Notes: generated by a model not told the origin, from the sequence alone. A DNA stretch of 64,000 nucleotides from Allofournierella massiliensis (GCF_004345265.1 NZ_SLUM01000022.1:1-64000), one strand, 5' to 3'; positions 42,432 to 51,667 are shown, numbered from the stretch's first letter. Numbers and translations: made by a program.

Positions 42432-43094
42432 TCAAAAATCCGAGATGGATTTTAGGCTCGCTTTATGCTCCGACAGCCATTGTGGAAACCGCTGCTTTTC
42501 CATGATGTAGATTTTGGTGCAATCCTGGTCACCCAGCTCGGCCGTGTTGTAGGCATCGCACAGCAGGCCGGTATCATCCGCCATTACGAAGGAAGACAGG
42601 AGATCCAGCAGCTGCTTTTCTGATAGGTTATCGTAATCGCGTATCCGTCTGTCGGGAAGGGCCCGGTCATAGACCTGAGCGAAGCAGACAACGCAGTCCC
42701 GGTAGTGCGGAAGCGGATGCTCCTTTGCATACTGCTCAAGAGCAAAGTAGAGCGGGTCCAACAGGAATTCATCGCTTTGCCGCTGCCTGCGTTTCGGCAG
42801 CAGACAGGGAAGCGTCACCTCCAGCACCCCGTCTGCACAGGCAACGACAATGCCGTGCATCACGCCGGCGGACCTGAGATAATCGCCTTTGCAGATGGTG
42901 GTGCTGGAATAAATCAGATGCCGCAGACGGCAGGCGATCCGCTCCGCCCGTAAGGCGGCGTCTGTAGAAAGAGTCTCATAGTTATCGGGATAACGCTGGA
43001 TGTCGGTTGTGTCCAGTGCGTACAGCGCATTACTCAGGCGAGATATGTCGTCGAGAATGCTCCCGATGCGGTGGGATATTAGTTTTCGGTCCAA
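42432..43094 (-). CDS. DUF6100-like protein, 220 aa
   Basis: A soluble protein starting MDRKLISHRIGSILDDISRL, a helical N-terminus (about residues 1-60) with a mixed central domain. It resembles DUF6100 proteins of clostridial ICEs (recalled, not checked). The start abuts the stop of the preceding gene. Role in transfer unknown. The stop is followed by the structured leader. Confidence 0.6.
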   Translation of the reverse strand: MDRKLISHRIGSILDDISRLSNALYALDTTDIQRYPDNYETLSTDAALRAERIACRLRHLIYSSTTICKGDYLRSAGVMHGIVVACADGVLEVTLPCLLPKRRQRQSDEFLLDPLYFALEQYAKEHPLPHYRDCVVCFAQVYDRALPDRRIRDYDNLSEKQLLDLLSSFVMADDTGLLCDAYNTAELGDQDCTKIYIMEKQRFPQWLSEHKASLKSISDF

Positions 43095-43622
43095 TCATGT
43101 GCCTCCTGCTTTCTTGAAGTAATTTGTTTGTCCATTGGCATCTACGGTACAAAACCCGGATACGCCCGGACAGTCGATTTTGGCGATCTGCGCTGGAGTA
43201 TCGACCAGCATGATGCGGCGGCTCCCGCCCTTGTTGTTCCGCAGGGCATGGCAGACAAGCGCCTCCTGCCCAGCGGTGACACAGGCGACTTCGTATAGTT
43301 CGCCGTCGGCAAAAAACACGAGCTTAACAGGAAAATCAGCCGGAGCGTGGTAATCCACCCGCTGAATGAAATCCAGCAGGACCCATACTGCCCGAACAAG
43401 CGTCCGGTCAGTTTTGGGCGTCTGCCCGGTCAGAAAAAAGCCGTCGCTATCCGCCTGAAAAATGCGGCCCTGCCTCTCCAAATGAGAAAGCAGGGCCTTT
43501 GCAATATCTTCTTTGCCAGGGTGAAAACAAAGAAGCTGCTGTTCACTGAGGCCGGGGTACATCGTCACTGTTCGCAGTAAATCCGCAGCCTCGTTTGCAT
43601 AGATTTCAGCCCTGGTCTTCAC
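43095..43622 (-). CDS. DUF5697-like protein, 175 aa
   Basis: The N-terminal part (residues 5-65) looks like a winged-helix region (LLRTVTMYPGLSEQQLLCFHPGKEDIAKALLSHLERQGRI), and the C-terminal part is alpha/beta. It resembles the DUF5697 proteins of ICEs, and the fold would suit DNA binding. The start is the GTG at 43622, eight bases after GGAGG; a GTG nine bases upstream lies on the ribosome site itself. The gene follows a 150-base region of spaced repeats, so it may be a target or the reader of them. Confidence 0.6.
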   Translation of the reverse strand: MKTRAEIYANEAADLLRTVTMYPGLSEQQLLCFHPGKEDIAKALLSHLERQGRIFQADSDGFFLTGQTPKTDRTLVRAVWVLLDFIQRVDYHAPADFPVKLVFFADGELYEVACVTAGQEALVCHALRNNKGGSRRIMLVDTPAQIAKIDCPGVSGFCTVDANGQTNYFKKAGGT

Positions 43623-43646
43623 GGGGCTCACCTCCTTTGCTTTATG

Positions 43647-43765
43647 GGCGTCTTAAAGGCGTCATCAGAGCGCCTTATCCAACATAGGAAAACCAGAAAG
43701 ACGCCATCAAAGCGTCAAACTGGCGTTATCTCAAAATAATGGGGCAGAAGGCGTCTTATCGGCGT
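43647..43765. repeat. three pairs of ACGCC/GGCGT repeats at 11-bp spacing
   Basis: GGCGT occurs at 43647 and 43658, a near copy pair (AGCGT/GGCGT) at 43711 and 43722, and again at 43750 and 43761. Each pair is exactly 11 bp apart, i.e. one helical turn. Extra GACGCC boxes lie between. The region is free of genes and lies between the radical-SAM and DUF5697 genes; it is a candidate operator or transfer-origin region. Confidence 0.5.
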
Positions 43766-43779
43766 ATTGAAATCGTCTG

Positions 43780-44623
43780 TCAGTGATGATGCTTCCGGAG
43801 ATTGCAGCAATCTTCTTTGTCGGGATTAACAAAATCCCTCCAGAACTGATAGTGCTCCGTAACATCCTCACAAATTGTTTTTTGCGGAATATGGATCTTC
43901 TCTATGATCCGCTGTTTCTCCTCCAATGGAAGATGACAGTAACCGCCTTGCCGTACAGTATATTTAGAGAAATCAACACCTTGAAACCATTTCTTGATCC
44001 AAGCATTTACACGCAGAAATTCAATGACGCATTTCTCGATTTCCAGAGAATTCAGCACATCAAAGTCCATGTATTCTTCGATGATGGGACTTAACCGAAT
44101 CGCCGCATCATAGCCTGCCGCTTGCAGAGTTTGGATCGCACGAATGCGTTGACTGGGGGGACTGGCCTTTTCATACTGGGCTGTCCTCTCATCGTCCAAG
44201 CAGGTCACGGTAATTTGGATATGGGCCAGGTCTTTGTCCAAAATCGCCAAATACTCCGGGGAAGAGGGCAGTGCTGATTTCGTAACTATGAGATAGCCTA
44301 CCCTGCACAGGTTCATTTCCTGAATGGCCTGATAGGTAGTGCGGTACTGGAGTTCACAGGGCTGAAAACAATCGGTCATACCTCCCAGCCTGATGATGCT
44401 GCCGGCGGGAAGACTGCGGATTTTCCGCCGCACCTTTTCTATATCTGCAACACGGGGATGCGCTGCGTCCCATAAACCTCGAAAATGGAGCAATGAGCGG
44501 GCGTAACAGTAGTTGCAGTTATGCTGGCAGCCACAGCCGTAAGTATCCAGACGGATGTTATATTTGCATTTATCGCCTTCGTTGCCACCAACTTGTTTAT
44601 AGAAGCTTTTGAATTCGCTTCAT
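43780..44623 (-). CDS. radical-SAM SPL-family protein, frame broken after the start
   Basis: The body is a radical-SAM protein of the spore-photoproduct-lyase-like type. CGCQHNCNYCYARS (CxxxCxxC cluster) lies upstream of the usual ORF start at 44493, and the later sequence has GGMTDCFQPCE and the PLSRGSI-like RAIRLSPIIEEY region. The good ribosome site GGAGGTG and ATG at 44623 are one base out of frame with this reading (ATG AAG C GAA TTC), so either a base was inserted, translation slips, or the sequence has an error. The protein is otherwise intact. Its place in a conjugation operon is recurrent in clostridial ICEs but unexplained. Confidence 0.72.
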
Positions 44624-44766
44624 ATCACCTCCAAAAAGAAATTCGTTTACATTGCTATCAGATACATTGGACTCACCTCATACGAAATGGTTGCGGAGGG
44701 CGGTACTGCCCCGCCATCTGTTGGTAAAGCATCCAACCATGTTCTTTACACCACTCCGCGGAATAA

Positions 44767-44790
44767 GGGGAGGTGTGGCAGCACCTCCCC
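44767..44790 (-). terminator. intrinsic terminator or attenuator after virB4
   Basis: GGGGAGGTG (44767-44775) and CACCTCCCC (44782-44790) form a perfect 9-bp stem. On the minus strand TTATTCC follows, a weak T-tract. It lies 8 bases beyond the virB4 stop. The remaining 140 bases to the next start hold no supported gene. Confidence 0.55.
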
Positions 44791-44798
44791 AATGCCTT

Positions 44799-47700
44799 TT
44801 AAGCAGAGGCCGACTGCTCCTGGCGCTTACGCTCCAGAATTTCCCGCAGCTCCCTGCGGTCTGTGGTTATGAGATCCTTCTCCAGCGGACTGGCTTTGAA
44901 CTCCACCATAATGTTGTTGTTATTGGTAGAGATCAGGCCGTTGCCCCGTTCAAAGTGTGTGACCTCCATCGTTTCTGCGTCAGAGAGATGGAGGGTGTCC
45001 TGGACACGCTCCGCTTCGTCATCCTCCAGATTGAGAATGATCTTAGTCTTGCTGTTGTTGATAATGCCCTTGCCAAAACGCCCCTCATCCAGATTGAAAA
45101 AGTCATTGAGATCCTGGCTGGCACAAATCGCCGAGCCACCATAGCCGCGAATCGTTTTAAAGATTTCCAGAATAAAGTCGCCGGCAAGACGGGTGCCAGT
45201 GGCGCCGGCGCCGGAGAGCAGCTGCCAGCATTCGTCGATAAAGATCGCTTTTTCCTCAGTCCGGTCAGCTTTGGCGCGGTCCCAGACGAAATCCAAGGCC
45301 ACAAACATCCCCACAGTCAGCAGATCACCGGTAAGGGAGGAAATATCCAGTACCGTGTATTTGTTGTCCAGCCGTACATTGGTCTGCTTGTTAAAGGTAC
45401 TGGCGGAACCGTGTACCAGCCGGTTGAGGATATGAGCCATACGGGTGGTTTCCGGTGATGCCTTCAAAATCTCATGCAGGTCACCAAGAACCGGCATCTC
45501 CCGATATTGCCCCGGATTGGACGGGTCTTCCAGCGAGGCGTTGTCATGGGTGATCCCTTTGGCATTGTAGGTGCGGATCAGCGCCTCATCCAGCAGTTGG
45601 CGCTCCTCGTGGCTCATATCGGGAATGAGCAGACTGAAAAAGATATGCAGCTGCTGGATCTTCGCCGCCAGCTCAGAAAGCTGGATGCCGGGGCCATCCA
45701 GCAGTTCGCTGACCGACCGGTCCACCCTGCGGATCTCCATCACGTTGATACAATGGGGACTGGCAGGGGATATCTGAATAAATTCCCCACCCACATTGGC
45801 ACAGGCCCGGTGGAACTCGTGCCCTTTCAGCGGTGCGACGATGAAAATAGGGATGTTTTTTCGTCTCATCCTCAGCGCCATGAGCTGCATCGTGAAGGTC
45901 TTACCCGCGCCGCTGGTGCCTAAAATCGCCATGTTAGCGTTCTTGTAGATCGCGGAATTGAAAATATCCACGATGATGAGAGAGCTGTTGTATTTGTTGA
46001 CGCCCAGCAAAATGCCGTTGTCATCGCACATCTCGAAGGAAGTGAACGGATAACAGCTCGCTGCGCCGCCGGTCAGCAGGTTGCGCTTGCCACGCTCAAA
46101 CAGCCCTTTTTCCAGAGAAACCAGCGGGAGGGCAGAACAAAATGCCTGCTCCTCCCGAAAGTGGCAGGTGCAGACATCCATATCCTGTGAAAGAAGGAGC
46201 TTTTTCATTTCGCTGACCTTCCATTCCAGATCCTCGACGGAGGGGGCGGTCACAGTAATCAACAGGTTCAGATAATAGAAATCCTCGTTATTGGCAAGGC
46301 CCTCCTTTAGAAAATAGCCGCTCCGAATGGCGCCGTCGATGTCGTCAAAGTCTGTGTTCGTATCGCTGGCATCCTTGATTTTGGAGCGGTTGATGCGAAG
46401 CTGCTGGCCGACCCGCTGGATAATGCGCTCCTTGGGCTGGCGGGAAAGGAACATGTCAAGGTCAATGCCATCGCCGGCATTGACGATCAGACTCAGCCAG
46501 CCGGCGGACACCTGAGTTTTGTACCCATCCGACGGGACAAGCAGATAGGCGTAGTACAGCCCATCCACGCAGATATACCGCCCGTGGGTGAAGTCGATGC
46601 TTTGGGGGGCGGCAAATTCCGCCGCCGGGATACGGTCAATTTCATCCTCCCGGCCCTTGGCGCGATACTGCGATACGACTTCCTGCGCCCGCACCGACAA
46701 CGGCTTGACCGCGCTCTCATTCCGGCACAGCAGGTTGTAGAGAACATCTACGGTAAATTCATCTTCATTTTCAGGGACAATGACCTCGTTTCCGCATTGA
46801 CGCAGGTAATTGGAGGCCGTGTGTACCGCATTCTGCAGGGATTGGATCGCCTCATCCTCCTGTTCGGAACGCCGGGTGTTGTTCCAGGGTTCATACTCAA
46901 AAATCAGGAAGAAACGGCGTGTGACCGCCTCATGGGAGCCGACCTGCTGCACAAAGTTCAGGTAATCCTCCTGCATCAGCCGGCACTGCTCGTTTTCTTC
47001 CTGGGCCATCTCACGGCGCACAGTGTCCAAATGCCGGTCAATATCCGCGCGGCGGGTCAAAACCTTGATCTGCAGCTTGATGGGAGAGATCTTCAAATAG
47101 GATACAAAGGAATAGATGATGTTCCGCTGCTCCCTGGCGCTGCGCAGCATAAAGTTGATGGGAACGACCTCTACAACCTTCACAAAACGATGATCTTTGG
47201 TATAAATAATGCCGTTTGCGATCTTCTCAATGGGAAGATAGTCCGCCACCGGATTGATGCAAGCCGGCTTTTCCTCCCTGATGCGGGCGGGCCGTTTCGG
47301 CGGGTGTTCTTTCCGGTGCGCCTTTTTTGCCTTTTTATCTGTTTTCTTGACAGAAGGCTTCTTTTTAGAACTTTTCTTAGGCCGGAGCTTTTCACGGATC
47401 TCATAGCTGCGGACTTCATCAAACTCGGCGGGGAAGTCGGTTTCCCTGGTTCGCCGGTGTTTTGGGGTTCTGGGCGTCTTTTCACGGGGAGGACGCTGCT
47501 TGAGATGCCGGCCAGCGGGCTTTGAGCCTGCCGCTTTTTCGCTGTGTTGCTGACTGTCTCCGCCTACAACGCGGCGGTTCCGCAGGTATTTCAGAAAAGT
47601 GACCAGAAACTGCGACAGACTTTCTCCTGAGATGCCAATGAGGGCAACCAAAGCCACCGGAAGAGCGGTCAGGCACAAAGCAATAATGCGGGTGGTCAGC

Positions 47701-47858
47701 CCAAACGGAAGAAACACAAAGACCGGCGCTCCAATGGCAAATGCCAGGACGCCGGCCTCGATCACATTCCGCGCACGAAACATACCGCCGAAAAAGGTGC
47801 CTGTTTCTATGAAGTTCGGCGGTATGATGTAAATATCATGGTCATTTTTGTTGCTCAT
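44799..47858 (-). CDS. virB4: PrgI-VirB4 fusion ATPase, 1019 aa
   Basis: The N-terminal 100 residues contain two membrane helices (about 38-58 and 60-80) of the PrgI type, which plays the VirB3 role. A strongly basic Lys/Arg/Pro linker (about 100-195) follows. The rest is VirB4: a conserved N-terminal domain, Walker A GTSGAGKT (about 646-653), Walker B IFIDECW (about 871-877) and RGYGGSAICASQDLNDF. VirB4 drives assembly and substrate transfer in type IV secretion. The ATG has no strong upstream box. The fusion is known in this class of Gram-positive ICE. Confidence 0.9.
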   Translation of the reverse strand: MSNKNDHDIYIIPPNFIETGTFFGGMFRARNVIEAGVLAFAIGAPVFVFLPFGLTTRIIALCLTALPVALVALIGISGESLSQFLVTFLKYLRNRRVVGGDSQQHSEKAAGSKPAGRHLKQRPPREKTPRTPKHRRTRETDFPAEFDEVRSYEIREKLRPKKSSKKKPSVKKTDKKAKKAHRKEHPPKRPARIREEKPACINPVADYLPIEKIANGIIYTKDHRFVKVVEVVPINFMLRSAREQRNIIYSFVSYLKISPIKLQIKVLTRRADIDRHLDTVRREMAQEENEQCRLMQEDYLNFVQQVGSHEAVTRRFFLIFEYEPWNNTRRSEQEDEAIQSLQNAVHTASNYLRQCGNEVIVPENEDEFTVDVLYNLLCRNESAVKPLSVRAQEVVSQYRAKGREDEIDRIPAAEFAAPQSIDFTHGRYICVDGLYYAYLLVPSDGYKTQVSAGWLSLIVNAGDGIDLDMFLSRQPKERIIQRVGQQLRINRSKIKDASDTNTDFDDIDGAIRSGYFLKEGLANNEDFYYLNLLITVTAPSVEDLEWKVSEMKKLLLSQDMDVCTCHFREEQAFCSALPLVSLEKGLFERGKRNLLTGGAASCYPFTSFEMCDDNGILLGVNKYNSSLIIVDIFNSAIYKNANMAILGTSGAGKTFTMQLMALRMRRKNIPIFIVAPLKGHEFHRACANVGGEFIQISPASPHCINVMEIRRVDRSVSELLDGPGIQLSELAAKIQQLHIFFSLLIPDMSHEERQLLDEALIRTYNAKGITHDNASLEDPSNPGQYREMPVLGDLHEILKASPETTRMAHILNRLVHGSASTFNKQTNVRLDNKYTVLDISSLTGDLLTVGMFVALDFVWDRAKADRTEEKAIFIDECWQLLSGAGATGTRLAGDFILEIFKTIRGYGGSAICASQDLNDFFNLDEGRFGKGIINNSKTKIILNLEDDEAERVQDTLHLSDAETMEVTHFERGNGLISTNNNNIMVEFKASPLEKDLITTDRRELREILERKRQEQSASA

Positions 47859-47894
47859 TGATTACCTCGTTTCTGATGCCGAGGTGCGGTACAG

Positions 47895-49271
47895 TCAGCC
47901 AATAATCCAGAAAGGACCGCCTGCTGCCGCACGGCGGCTTGCTTCATTTAAGATGATGGACAGATCCCAGAGCTGTTCGCTGCGTTTATAGCTGGCTGGG
48001 TCAGCGACCATGATCTGGCCGTCTTTTACCCCGCGCAGTACAATGAAGTGGCCGGAGGAGGTAAAATGGCCCTCGGACATGATCGCCACGACCAGTTTAC
48101 CTTCAGCAAGGGCGTCCAATATCCGCTGGGGTTCAGATGTTGTACAGCCTGATACCGGAAGCCCCCATTCCTCTGCTGCGGCGGGGATCAATGCGTGATA
48201 GGAACCGCTGCTTTTGCACCAGTACCCGTTTTCATAGGACCAGTGTGCCATTTTTATGGGGTCCACCATGTCATCTGTCAGCGAGGAAACAACGATAGCC
48301 ATGGCGGTAGGGCCGCACCCATAGCCGCCGATGTTGTCGGTGCCGTAGGGCTGGCTGGCGTAGCGTTCATCCAGCTGATTGTAGTAAACCACCGGCGTCA
48401 CTCCATCGCTGAAGGTCACATCCCCCAGTGAGGGGATGCTGTTTCCGGTCCATTCAACCAGATTTTGCAGCAATCCATCGCCAAGGAACAGACTGAGGTT
48501 AGAAGCGTAATCCGCAGCCAGTTCCTTTTGCTCGTCGGTAAGGGAAAAGACACTATCGGCAAGATAGGACTCACCGTTGTAGCGGATGGTATAGACCATC
48601 CAAACCTCAATGGTTATGGTATCCTCCCCGGTCTCCGGGTCTTCGATTGTGACCTCACGGTTCTCCCGCGTACTGGTATAGGAGTAGAGATGTTCTTTGT
48701 TCTCCCGCAGGACGGCAGCCAGGTCATCCAGTGAAATGCGCTCAAAATCCTCATCCCGTGCAGCGCAATACTGAGAGATGATGAGATTAGCATTATAGAC
48801 AAGGCCGGAGGAATAGGGATTTTTGACTTCCATCTGGTCAGCCCCGGAAGAAGCAAAGTCCGCCTCGATGCGAACCATTACATCGTCCAGCGCCTCACCC
48901 AAGATAGAATTGATGGTAAAAGTGATGTCATTGGCGCTCTCCACAATGGCAGTTTCGCTATTGAGGATAGGCTGTTCCGTGTCCGATGGCGAAAAGGCAT
49001 TGAGCAAGCCGCCGAAAATCAATCCAGGCAGCATCAGAATAAACAGGACCGGAAGCAAAAGCAGAATAACGATGACGGCGATGATCTTGCCGATGTGTTT
49101 GCGCCCGGCCCAGACTGCTCCGGCGACAGCTCCATAGGGGCCGCCGGCGGCCGCACCCTTTGCGGCGCTGGAAATCGCCTTGCCGGCCTTGATGGCGCCT
49201 TTGACCATGTGCGCCGCAGAAGCGGCGGTGTCAACCGTTTCGGCAAAGCCGTCCTTGTGTTCTTCAGCCAT
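47895..49271 (-). CDS. membrane-anchored C39-like peptidase
   Basis: A 458-aa protein. Residues 1-50 are Ala/Gly-rich and cytoplasmic; a membrane helix lies at about 57-80; the exported part begins near 90. The C-terminal 150 residues hold a papain-like C39 core: GYGCGPTAMAIV (catalytic Cys, about 316), SGHFIVLRGV (His, about 405) and VADPA (Asp). It replaces the NlpC/P60 hydrolase of Tn916 and probably opens the cell wall or processes a peptide. Its stop is followed by VirB4 36 bases on; it overlaps the upstream gene by one base. Confidence 0.8.
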   Translation of the reverse strand: MAEEHKDGFAETVDTAASAAHMVKGAIKAGKAISSAAKGAAAGGPYGAVAGAVWAGRKHIGKIIAVIVILLLLPVLFILMLPGLIFGGLLNAFSPSDTEQPILNSETAIVESANDITFTINSILGEALDDVMVRIEADFASSGADQMEVKNPYSSGLVYNANLIISQYCAARDEDFERISLDDLAAVLRENKEHLYSYTSTRENREVTIEDPETGEDTITIEVWMVYTIRYNGESYLADSVFSLTDEQKELAADYASNLSLFLGDGLLQNLVEWTGNSIPSLGDVTFSDGVTPVVYYNQLDERYASQPYGTDNIGGYGCGPTAMAIVVSSLTDDMVDPIKMAHWSYENGYWCKSSGSYHALIPAAAEEWGLPVSGCTTSEPQRILDALAEGKLVVAIMSEGHFTSSGHFIVLRGVKDGQIMVADPASYKRSEQLWDLSIILNEASRRAAAGGPFWIIG

Positions 49272-50266
49272 CAGATCTTATCCTTTCGTTTGGGAGTGGG
49301 CGGCAGCTTTTTCACGATAGACTCGTTGTAAGCAATCGAGCCGTCCGGAGCCATGTAAGGCGTCTTATCCACCGCATCGGCCGCATACTGCTTGTACCAG
49401 GCGGTGCCATCAACCGCATGAACGGTTGTGTACTGACCTTCCGGCGCCACATACTGGTCTGCGTGATACATACCAAAAGCGATGCCTTCAGGATGTTCCG
49501 GCGTGACTTCCGTGCCAGTAATCCGCCCACCGCCAATCTCAACATTCTGGTAGGTGGGGATGTTCTCTGCTCCCGGTTCCAAAGCCGCATGGCCCATGTA
49601 GGAATGCAGGGCCTCCACAGCCTTGTCGCCGGTAATGGTCCCCATCTGCGTGATATTTCCGGTTGCGACCGAGCCGATGACATTATTGGCAAAACTGCCT
49701 CCCTTGCTCACCGACGAGGAGTAGATATGCCCACCGACGCCGCCTGCGGCACCGCCGACCAGACCGCTTAATCCAGAAGGTTTGGCATCAGAAGGAGTTG
49801 TAGCTGTTTTGACCGCATTGTTGGTAACATTCCGCTTGATCACGCCAGCCAAGCCGCCGCTGGCAAAACCAGCGCCAAATCCGGCGCCGCCGCCTTTCCC
49901 ACCGCCGCTTGCACTGACATGGGTGGAATGGCTGCTGCGGCCTCCACTAAAATGATTGCTGGCGAAACTTCTGAAACCGCCGATCCCTCTGGCCGCAATC
50001 ATGGCCTCTGCCAGCATACTGCCGCCGGTATGGCCGACGTTGACGCCCAAGCTAGCCATGAAAGAATCGATCTTCTGCGATACTTTGAGGAATCCGATTG
50101 CGCACATGAACCAGATCAGGACATTTCCTGAAACCGCTTCTTTACCCACGGCATCCACCTGCGCCTGAACTTCTTCTTCGGAAATGGCGAAGGCCGGCTG
50201 GCAGAACAGGCAGGAGAGCGCCGTAACCATCAGCGCAAGGAATAAAATTTTTTTGAATCTTTTCAA
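49271..50266 (-). CDS. secreted Gly-rich conjugation protein, 331 aa
   Basis: A signal peptide (about residues 1-25, basic start then LFLALMVTALSCLFCQPAFA) is followed by a short helix near 45-60 and long Gly/Ser/Ala-rich stretches (95-180). It is probably exported and may be a channel or surface component. The start is the TTG at 50266 with GGAGGGG seven bases before; the longer frame overlaps the VirB6-like gene and is a shadow. I cannot assign a VirB number. Confidence 0.62.
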   Translation of the reverse strand: MKRFKKILFLALMVTALSCLFCQPAFAISEEEVQAQVDAVGKEAVSGNVLIWFMCAIGFLKVSQKIDSFMASLGVNVGHTGGSMLAEAMIAARGIGGFRSFASNHFSGGRSSHSTHVSASGGGKGGGAGFGAGFASGGLAGVIKRNVTNNAVKTATTPSDAKPSGLSGLVGGAAGGVGGHIYSSSVSKGGSFANNVIGSVATGNITQMGTITGDKAVEALHSYMGHAALEPGAENIPTYQNVEIGGGRITGTEVTPEHPEGIAFGMYHADQYVAPEGQYTTVHAVDGTAWYKQYAADAVDKTPYMAPDGSIAYNESIVKKLPPTPKRKDKI

Positions 50267-50277
50267 AGCGCCCCTCC

Positions 50278-50988
50278 TTACAAAGAAAGCGGGTTGGAGA
50301 TAAACGAACCAACCATGCTCGTGAACAGGCGCAGGCACCAGGCATTCATCAAAAGAAGGAAAATTTGCCCGCCCAGCATCCGGCACCAGGATTTCCAGAT
50401 ATTCGATGTGGTCTGACTTGCGCCCATAGAAAAAGCCACCGGCGCTGTGTAGACCAGCACACCCAGCAGGACATACCGCTCCGCCGCTTCCAGCAGCAGT
50501 TTGAGGTAGTTCCATGCCAGAATGATGACTAAAATCAGGGTGATGAGGGCCACAGCTCCGTTGGCGCATACGCCAATGATGACCAGCATCACGGAGTTGA
50601 AGTCCGCAAAACTGAGCGCCGGCAATTCCGAGTCCATGATCCAGTTGTAAGGCGTGCCGCCGATGGTCAGGACTAAATCGACGATCTCGTTGGAGAAAAA
50701 CGCCAGAAGAATGAAAATGACGGACCGGATGCTCAATTTGAGCGGATCTTCCGCTTCAATGCCGGCTCCCAAGCCAAAGTTCTTAAACAGCTGCCATACC
50801 CAGTTGAGCAGAATGATACCGATGCCTAGCGCCACAAAAACACTGTACATCGTTTCAGCAGCAGGGAAATAACGGAGAAATACCGCCATATCGCATCCCA
50901 GAGCGCCTAAAACCGAGATGCTTATCAAGTCGAGGCCTGCCATGACCTGTTCCGCGATCCACTCAACAATGCCGTCCAGAATACCCAT
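50278..50988 (-). CDS. VirB6-like membrane channel protein, 236 aa
   Basis: At least five hydrophobic segments (about residues 45-65, 85-105, 130-155, 160-185, 200-225) and an N-terminal amphipathic helix. The position between the VirB2-like pilin and the secreted Gly-rich protein matches the TrbL/VirB6-like protein in Firmicute conjugation loci. It would form the inner-membrane part of the channel. The ATG follows AAGGAGG. Confidence 0.75.
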   Translation of the reverse strand: MGILDGIVEWIAEQVMAGLDLISISVLGALGCDMAVFLRYFPAAETMYSVFVALGIGIILLNWVWQLFKNFGLGAGIEAEDPLKLSIRSVIFILLAFFSNEIVDLVLTIGGTPYNWIMDSELPALSFADFNSVMLVIIGVCANGAVALITLILVIILAWNYLKLLLEAAERYVLLGVLVYTAPVAFSMGASQTTSNIWKSWCRMLGGQIFLLLMNAWCLRLFTSMVGSFISNPLSL

Positions 50989-51025
50989 AGTTCATGCCTC
51001 CTTCCAATGGGTATCAATGCGGCGG

Positions 51026-51427
51026 TTATACGTCTGTCCACTGACCTCCCTCGAAGAAGGGAACGACATAGGACAGGATAAAACCGAGGCTGTTCAGGAT
51101 AGCCCAGGTTATGACGATTCGCTTGAGCCATGCCCGGCTTTCATCGACTGTTCTGCCGGAGCGGGAGAAGTTCATAAGCAGTAATGCCACCGAAGCGGTC
51201 ACAATGGCTGCAATGGTGGAGATGGCGAGGATCTGCGTGTAGACATCCTGCATGATCTCCTTGGCCTTTGTCCAAACATCGTCTGCGGCAAAGGCCGGCT
51301 GGCAAAACATCATCGCCATCGTAATGCAAAGAAACGCCGTGTAGGCGATCCGGCCGACGGGAACTCGACGAGGCGGGCTGCTGTCATTTTCCCGGTGCTG
51401 CTGTTGAGGAATTTTCAGTTTTTTCAA
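51026..51427 (-). CDS. VirB2/TrbC-like pilin, 133 aa
   Basis: The first gene of the secretion operon. A basic leader and a signal-like segment (IAYTAFLCITMAMMFCQPAFA) are followed by two membrane helices (about residues 70-92 and 107-125), as in VirB2/TrbC pilins. The start is the TTG at 51427, seven bases after GGAGG; the TTG at 51442 in the same frame lies on the ribosome site. The promoter lies about 170 bases upstream at 51.6 kb. Confidence 0.75.
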   Translation of the reverse strand: MKKLKIPQQQHRENDSSPPRRVPVGRIAYTAFLCITMAMMFCQPAFAADDVWTKAKEIMQDVYTQILAISTIAAIVTASVALLLMNFSRSGRTVDESRAWLKRIVITWAILNSLGFILSYVVPFFEGGQWTDV

Positions 51428-51464
51428 TTTGCGGACCTCCAATCCAAATGTGATATTGACTGCT

Positions 51465-51507
51465 CAAAAACAGAAAGAGGCCCACATCCTTGCAGATATG
51501 GACCTCT
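51465..51507 (-). terminator. stem-loop with T-tract in the secretion-operon leader
   Basis: AGAGGCCCACATCC pairs with AGATATGGACCTCT at 51476-51507. On the minus strand it is followed by TTTCTGTTTTTG. It lies between the promoter at 51.6 kb and the first gene, so it could attenuate the operon as well as stop read-through from the regulator. Confidence 0.7.
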
Positions 51508-51598
51508 TCCCAGCCGAAACGGGCAGCAAAAAAGCACTTTGCAAAAAGGTGCCGGCGACTGCCCGTGTTCGGGTTTGGATATAAATTTGAGCATATTC

Positions 51599-51667
51599 AG
51601 TCTAACACATCTGGATTTACGGCTCAAGGGCAGGACTGCGCCAATTTCATTCCCGTGTTCTGCCAAT
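51599..51667 (-). promoter_or_regulatory. promoter and direct-repeat operator of the secretion operon
   Basis: TTGAGC (51622-51627) and TAGACT (51599-51604) are 17 bases apart. Two ATTGGC boxes lie at 51640-51645 and 51662-51667, exactly 22 bp apart and at the same distance from the -35 as at the Tad promoter. The block 51612-51645 is 32/34 identical to 35666-35699. The far box overlaps the regulator stop codon. Confidence 0.72.

Noticed and set aside
44641-44798. Possible short C-terminal coding remnant between virB4 and the radical-SAM gene
   Set aside because: One frame reads protein-like (EWCKEHGWMLYQQMAG) but has no start codon or ribosome site; it may be a decayed fragment.
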